Source of the DNA: CAYJLB01 sp964370845
GTDB lineage: Bacteria; Bacillota; Clostridia; Oscillospirales; Ruminococcaceae
Length of the DNA: 7,856 nt
NCBI GenBank assembly: GCA_964370845.1
Contig: CAYJLB010000082.1
Span: forward strand, 1-7,856
Reading direction: 5' to 3'
Under the pieces are notes generated by a model. That model was not told the DNA's origin, did no database searches, and saw only the letters and a program-made list of their open reading frames with translations. Positions 5,604 through 7,856 of the stretch are shown here, in pieces. How positions within the stretch are numbered: position 1 is the stretch's first letter; each line of letters begins with the position of its first letter. The position numbers and the translations under genes were made by a program.

Positions 5604-5900
5604 AATAACATACATTCCTTTCATAAGTTTTCAATATATAAATTATGTTAAAATTTATTTGTAAAGGTATTATTTACTGAATTGAAAGGAATATACTTTT
5701 GTTTTTTGGGAATTTTTATACGTCTTTCATACAGTAATATACTATTTCTAAATCTTTTGGTTAAAAACTTTTAAGAAAAAAGAATAAAAAAAGTTATAGG
5801 AAATGAAATTCATACTTAAATTTTTTTATAGCATTTTAAGTAAAAATATGTTATCATTAGTAAAATAATTAATTTTGTGTGGTGATTAAAAATTATAGAA
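5604..5900. other. Divergent intergenic region between the AbrB-like gene and the response regulator
   Basis: 297 bases, very AT-rich. It holds a perfect 10-bp inverted pair ATTCCTTTCA (5614-5623) / TGAAAGGAAT (5683-5692), a 7-bp dyad ACTTAAA (5814-5820) / TTTAAGT (5835-5841) and the response regulator promoter candidate. For the AbrB-like gene I see only weak promoter choices. No gene of usual size is present; a 21-codon open frame at 5803-5868 is not supported. Confidence 0.5.
5849..5857 (+). promoter_or_regulatory. Candidate extended -10 promoter for the response regulator
   Basis: TGTTATCAT fits TGnTATAAT with one mismatch, followed by a predicted start near 5864 and a leader of about 37 nt. 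No clear -35 is found. The ACTTAAA/TTTAAGT dyad (5814-5841) ends just upstream, where an activator or repressor could act. Weak support. Confidence 0.35.
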
Positions 5901-6569
5901 TTGAAAAAAATCTTAATAATAGACGATGATATTCATATAGGCGATATGCTTGAAGAAGTCCTTACAAAAGAGAATTATCAAGTTTTAAGAGCTTATTCTG
6001 GGACAGAAAGTTTGCTTTTATTATCTACAAATAAAGTTGATTTAGTCTTGCTTGACTTAATGCTTCCAGGACTTTCGGGAGAGGAAATTTTGCCTAAAAT
6101 AAACGATGTTCCTGTTATTGTAATAAGTGCAAAAATTGACATTGATAATAAAATTGACTTGCTTTTTAATGGGGCGGTTGATTATCTCACAAAGCCTTTT
6201 AATATAAAAGAATTGCTTGCAAGGATATTAATTCACTTGCGAAATAATCAAATTACAAACAATAAAATGCTCACTTTTGAAGATTTATCCCTTGATTTAA
6301 CTTTGCAAAATGCTTTTATAAATGATAAAAAAATCAAACTTACAAGGACTGAATTTGCAATATTAAAACTGCTTATGCAAAACAAGAATACAGTTGTCAC
6401 GAAATCAGCAATTTTAGATAAAATTAGCTTAGATACACCTGATTGCACTGAAAGTTCCTTGAAAATTCATATCAGCAACTTGCGAAAAAAGTTGCGAAAT
6501 ATTAGCGAAAATGATTACATAGAGGCTGTTTGGGGAATTGGATTTAAGTTAAATACAAAAACAAATTAA
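5901..6569 (+). CDS. OmpR/PhoB-family response regulator
   Basis: A 222-residue two-domain regulator. The receiver domain (about 1-115) has the acidic pocket IIDDD (6-10), phosphoacceptor D52 in VLLDLMLPG, S76 in the switch position (VIVISAK) and K98 in YLTKPF. The C-terminal winged helix (about 125-217) has LTRTEFAILKLLMQN, ESSLKIHISNLRKKL (recognition helix) and the final VWGIGFKL. When phosphorylated by a histidine kinase such proteins bind direct repeats near promoters. Its neighbour 115 bp downstream is a BcrA-like ABC transporter, and repeated TCTTTAC boxes lie between them, so it probably controls that transporter. The start is TTG at 5901. The stop in frame at 5883-5885 leaves no ATG, and the only GGTG (5881-5884) is 16 nt away, so translation may be weak or begin at ATT 5892. 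No kinase is seen. Confidence 0.9.
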   Translation: MKKILIIDDDIHIGDMLEEVLTKENYQVLRAYSGTESLLLLSTNKVDLVLLDLMLPGLSGEEILPKINDVPVIVISAKIDIDNKIDLLFNGAVDYLTKPFNIKELLARILIHLRNNQITNNKMLTFEDLSLDLTLQNAFINDKKIKLTRTEFAILKLLMQNKNTVVTKSAILDKISLDTPDCTESSLKIHISNLRKKLRNISENDYIEAVWGIGFKLNTKTN

Positions 6570-6588
6570 TTTTAAATTTAACTTAAAT
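6542..6588. repeat. 13-bp perfect inverted repeat around the response regulator stop codon
   Basis: ATTTAAGTTAAAT (6542-6554) and ATTTAACTTAAAT (6576-6588) are exact reverse complements with a 21-nt loop that contains the stop codon. The stem has one G-C pair and no U run follows, so it is a poor terminator. It could be a weak mRNA structure or a dyad binding site next to the TCTTTAC boxes. Confidence 0.45.
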
Positions 6589-6589
6589 A

Positions 6590-6656
6590 TCTTTACCATT
6601 TCTTTACTCTTTTCTTAACCGCTTTCTTTACTTTTTTCAATTAATATGTATTTATA
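6590..6656 (+). promoter_or_regulatory. Response-regulator direct-repeat boxes and promoter of the ABC transporter operon
   Basis: TCTTTAC at 6590-6596 and 6601-6607, TCTTAAC at 6613-6619 and TCTTTAC at 6625-6631 form a direct-repeat array with a period of 11, 12 and 12 bp. The first two give TCT-N8-TCT, the spacing of NisR/SpaR-type lantibiotic boxes. The last copy overlaps a TTTACT -35-like sequence (6627-6632), 16 bp before TATTTA (6649-6654), so transcription could start near 6661, shortly before GAAAGGA (6667-6673). This matches OmpR-family activator sites beside a weak promoter. The repeat is seen in the sequence; the regulator assignment is inferred. Confidence 0.55.
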
Positions 6657-6684
6657 GAAATTATTTGAAAGGAAAAATGATAAT

Positions 6685-7599
6685 ATGGAATATGTATTAA
6701 CAACAAATAGTCTTAGCAAAAATTACAAGAAATTCAAAGCATTAAATTCAGTGACAATGAGTGTTCCCAAAGGTTCAATTTACGGATTTGTAGGGAAAAA
6801 TGGAGCAGGTAAAACTACTCTAATCAGAATAATTTGCGGTTTACAAAAACCAAGCGAGGGCGATTATACTTTATATCAAATCAATTCAAAAGATAAAAAT
6901 ATAATCTCCTCAAGAAAAAGAATGGGCGCAGTAGTTGAAACTCCCTCAATTTATTTAGATATGACAGCAAAAGAAAATCTAAAACAGCAATTCACTATAA
7001 TAGGACTTCCCTCTTTTTCCGAGATTGATAATCTATTGAAATTAGTAGGACTTGAAAACACTGGAAATAAAAAAGTAAAAAACTTCTCTCTTGGAATGAA
7101 GCAACGGTTAGGAATTGCAATTGCATTAGCTGGAAATCCCGATTTTTTAGTGTTAGACGAGCCTGTAAACGGACTTGACCCACAAGGAATTGTGGAAATA
7201 AGAGAGCTTATCTTAAAATTAAACCGTGAATTTAGCATAACCGTGCTAATATCAAGCCATATTTTAAGTGAACTATCAATGCTCGCCACACACTACGGAT
7301 TTATCGACAAAGGCGAAATTGTGAAAGAAATAAGTGCAAAAGAATTAGAAAACGCTTGCAAAAAATCCACTGTTTTAGAAGTCACAAATGTAAAAATACT
7401 ATCAACTGCACTTGATAAAATGGGCATTGAATATAAAATTCTATCAGAGCAAAAAGCTGAAATTTTCGATAAAGCAAATATCACAGATTTAGCCATTTTA
7501 TTGGCAAAAGAAAATTGTGAAATTTTATCAGTTTCACAAAAAGATGAAAATTTAGAGAGCTACTACATTAATTTAGTGGGAGGTGGCTCGAATGAATAA
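6685..7599 (+). CDS. ABC transporter ATP-binding protein, BcrA/lantibiotic-immunity type
   Basis: A 304-residue ABC ATPase. Walker A is GKNGAGKT (37-44). The Q-loop position carries Glu (VVETPSIYLDMTAKENL, E85), as in the BcrA/lantibiotic-protection group. The signature is FSLGMKQR (134-141), Walker B FLVLDEP (154-160) with catalytic E159, the D-loop NGLDP (162-166), and the switch His is H192 in ISSH. A C-terminal domain of about 85 residues follows, as usual in the family. It would energise export or membrane removal of a peptide antibiotic or similar compound, working at the inner face of the membrane with the permease that overlaps its 3' end. GAAAGGA (6667-6673) is 11 nt upstream. The link to peptide resistance comes from family resemblance and the regulator next door; the actual substrate is unknown. 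Confidence 0.93.
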   Translation: MEYVLTTNSLSKNYKKFKALNSVTMSVPKGSIYGFVGKNGAGKTTLIRIICGLQKPSEGDYTLYQINSKDKNIISSRKRMGAVVETPSIYLDMTAKENLKQQFTIIGLPSFSEIDNLLKLVGLENTGNKKVKNFSLGMKQRLGIAIALAGNPDFLVLDEPVNGLDPQGIVEIRELILKLNREFSITVLISSHILSELSMLATHYGFIDKGEIVKEISAKELENACKKSTVLEVTNVKILSTALDKMGIEYKILSEQKAEIFDKANITDLAILLAKENCEILSVSQKDENLESYYINLVGGGSNE

Positions 7600-7856
7600 C
7601 CTTTTAGCTTCAAATTTTAAGAGAGTAATAAAACTAAGAAAAAGCATAGTTTTATGGATAGTTCTTGCTCTTTACTTGAATTATATTATTATTCAATTTG
7701 TTCCGCCGAATTTTGATATAGCAAATCAACCTGATTATTTCACTTTTCAGGAAACATTTTTTAACTTTGCACCCACATTAGGTTTTTTTGTATTAATTTT
7801 TTCAAGCCTATTTATTGGAACAGAATACAGCGATAGCACTTTGCGAAATAAAATAA
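7592..7856 (+). CDS. ABC-2 type permease (BcrB-like), N-terminal part only
   Basis: An ATG at 7592 opens a frame that reaches the right edge (88 complete codons). GGGAGG (7578-7583) lies 8 nt upstream. The gene overlaps the end of the ATPase gene by 8 bp, a sign of translational coupling. The start MNNLLASNFKRVIKLRKSIVLWIVLALYLNYIII gives a short basic cytosolic N-terminus and a first membrane segment at about 19-36. A second segment lies at about 60-76 (LGFFVLIFSSLFIG). It is followed by GTEYSDSTLRNK, the EYSxxTLRN motif found in BcrB-type ABC-2 permeases just after the second helix. It would form the membrane pore for the upstream ATPase. Most of the protein is outside the window, so its integrity cannot be judged. 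Confidence 0.88.
   Translation, partial: MNNLLASNFKRVIKLRKSIVLWIVLALYLNYIIIQFVPPNFDIANQPDYFTFQETFFNFAPTLGFFVLIFSSLFIGTEYSDSTLRNKI

Noticed and set aside
5803..5868. 21-codon plus-strand frame (MKFILKFFYSILSKNMLSLV and one more residue) before the response regulator.
   Set aside because: AGGA is only about 2 nt from its ATG and the frame overlaps the candidate promoter; it is best explained as chance in AT-rich DNA.
6951..7496. Minus-strand open frames of 112, 62 and 67 codons.
   Set aside because: They are antisense to the ABC ATPase, whose motifs are complete.

Overview
The window is AT-rich DNA with strong GGAGG-type ribosome binding sites, tightly packed genes and sigma-A-like promoters. 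Together with an AbrB domain of the SpoVT type and a BcrA/BcrB-like ABC transporter, this points to a low-GC Bacillota, most likely a clostridial spore former. Species cannot be read from the sequence. No tRNA, rRNA, CRISPR array, transposase or integrase was seen; the gene mix looks accessory or chromosomal-variable.

Layout. (1) 1-567, minus: a HAD-family hydrolase cut by the left edge. It is divergent, across a promoter-bearing gap, from (2) a plus-strand series of small metabolic or stress genes at 850-3556. These are a Nudix hydrolase, a VOC (glyoxalase-fold) protein, the body of a WYL-domain regulator that has lost its N-terminal DNA-binding part, a cysteine-rich DUF3795-like protein with its own extended -10 promoter, and a flavin-reductase-like protein translationally coupled to it by an ATGA overlap. 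The join between the VOC gene and the WYL regulator looks like a deletion scar.

(3) A 15-bp-stem bidirectional terminator (3622-3656) separates this run from a convergent minus-strand gene, 3682-5112. That gene encodes a Schlafen/AlbA_2 domain joined to a GHKL-type ATPase domain and a C-terminal winged helix. Its upstream region (5145-5290) carries eight copies of an A(C/G)TCGAA element in both orientations, several about two helical turns apart. One copy lies inside the spacer of a clear TTGATT-17-TATAAT promoter. This looks like an operator array, plausibly for autoregulation, and is the most striking unexplained structure in the window.

(4) 5415-5603, minus: a 62-residue AbrB/SpoVT-type protein whose first 33 residues are canonical and whose tail is not; it is probably a remnant. 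(5) 5901-7856, plus: an OmpR/PhoB-type response regulator (TTG start, no good ribosome binding site), then a BcrA-type ABC ATPase and the start of its BcrB-type permease. Between regulator and transporter sit four TCTTTAC-like direct repeats with an 11-12 bp period. The first pair gives the TCT-N8-TCT spacing of lantibiotic response-regulator boxes, so the regulator probably controls the transporter directly. No histidine kinase is visible; it may lie beyond the right edge.

All family assignments come from motifs read by eye; no database search was run.
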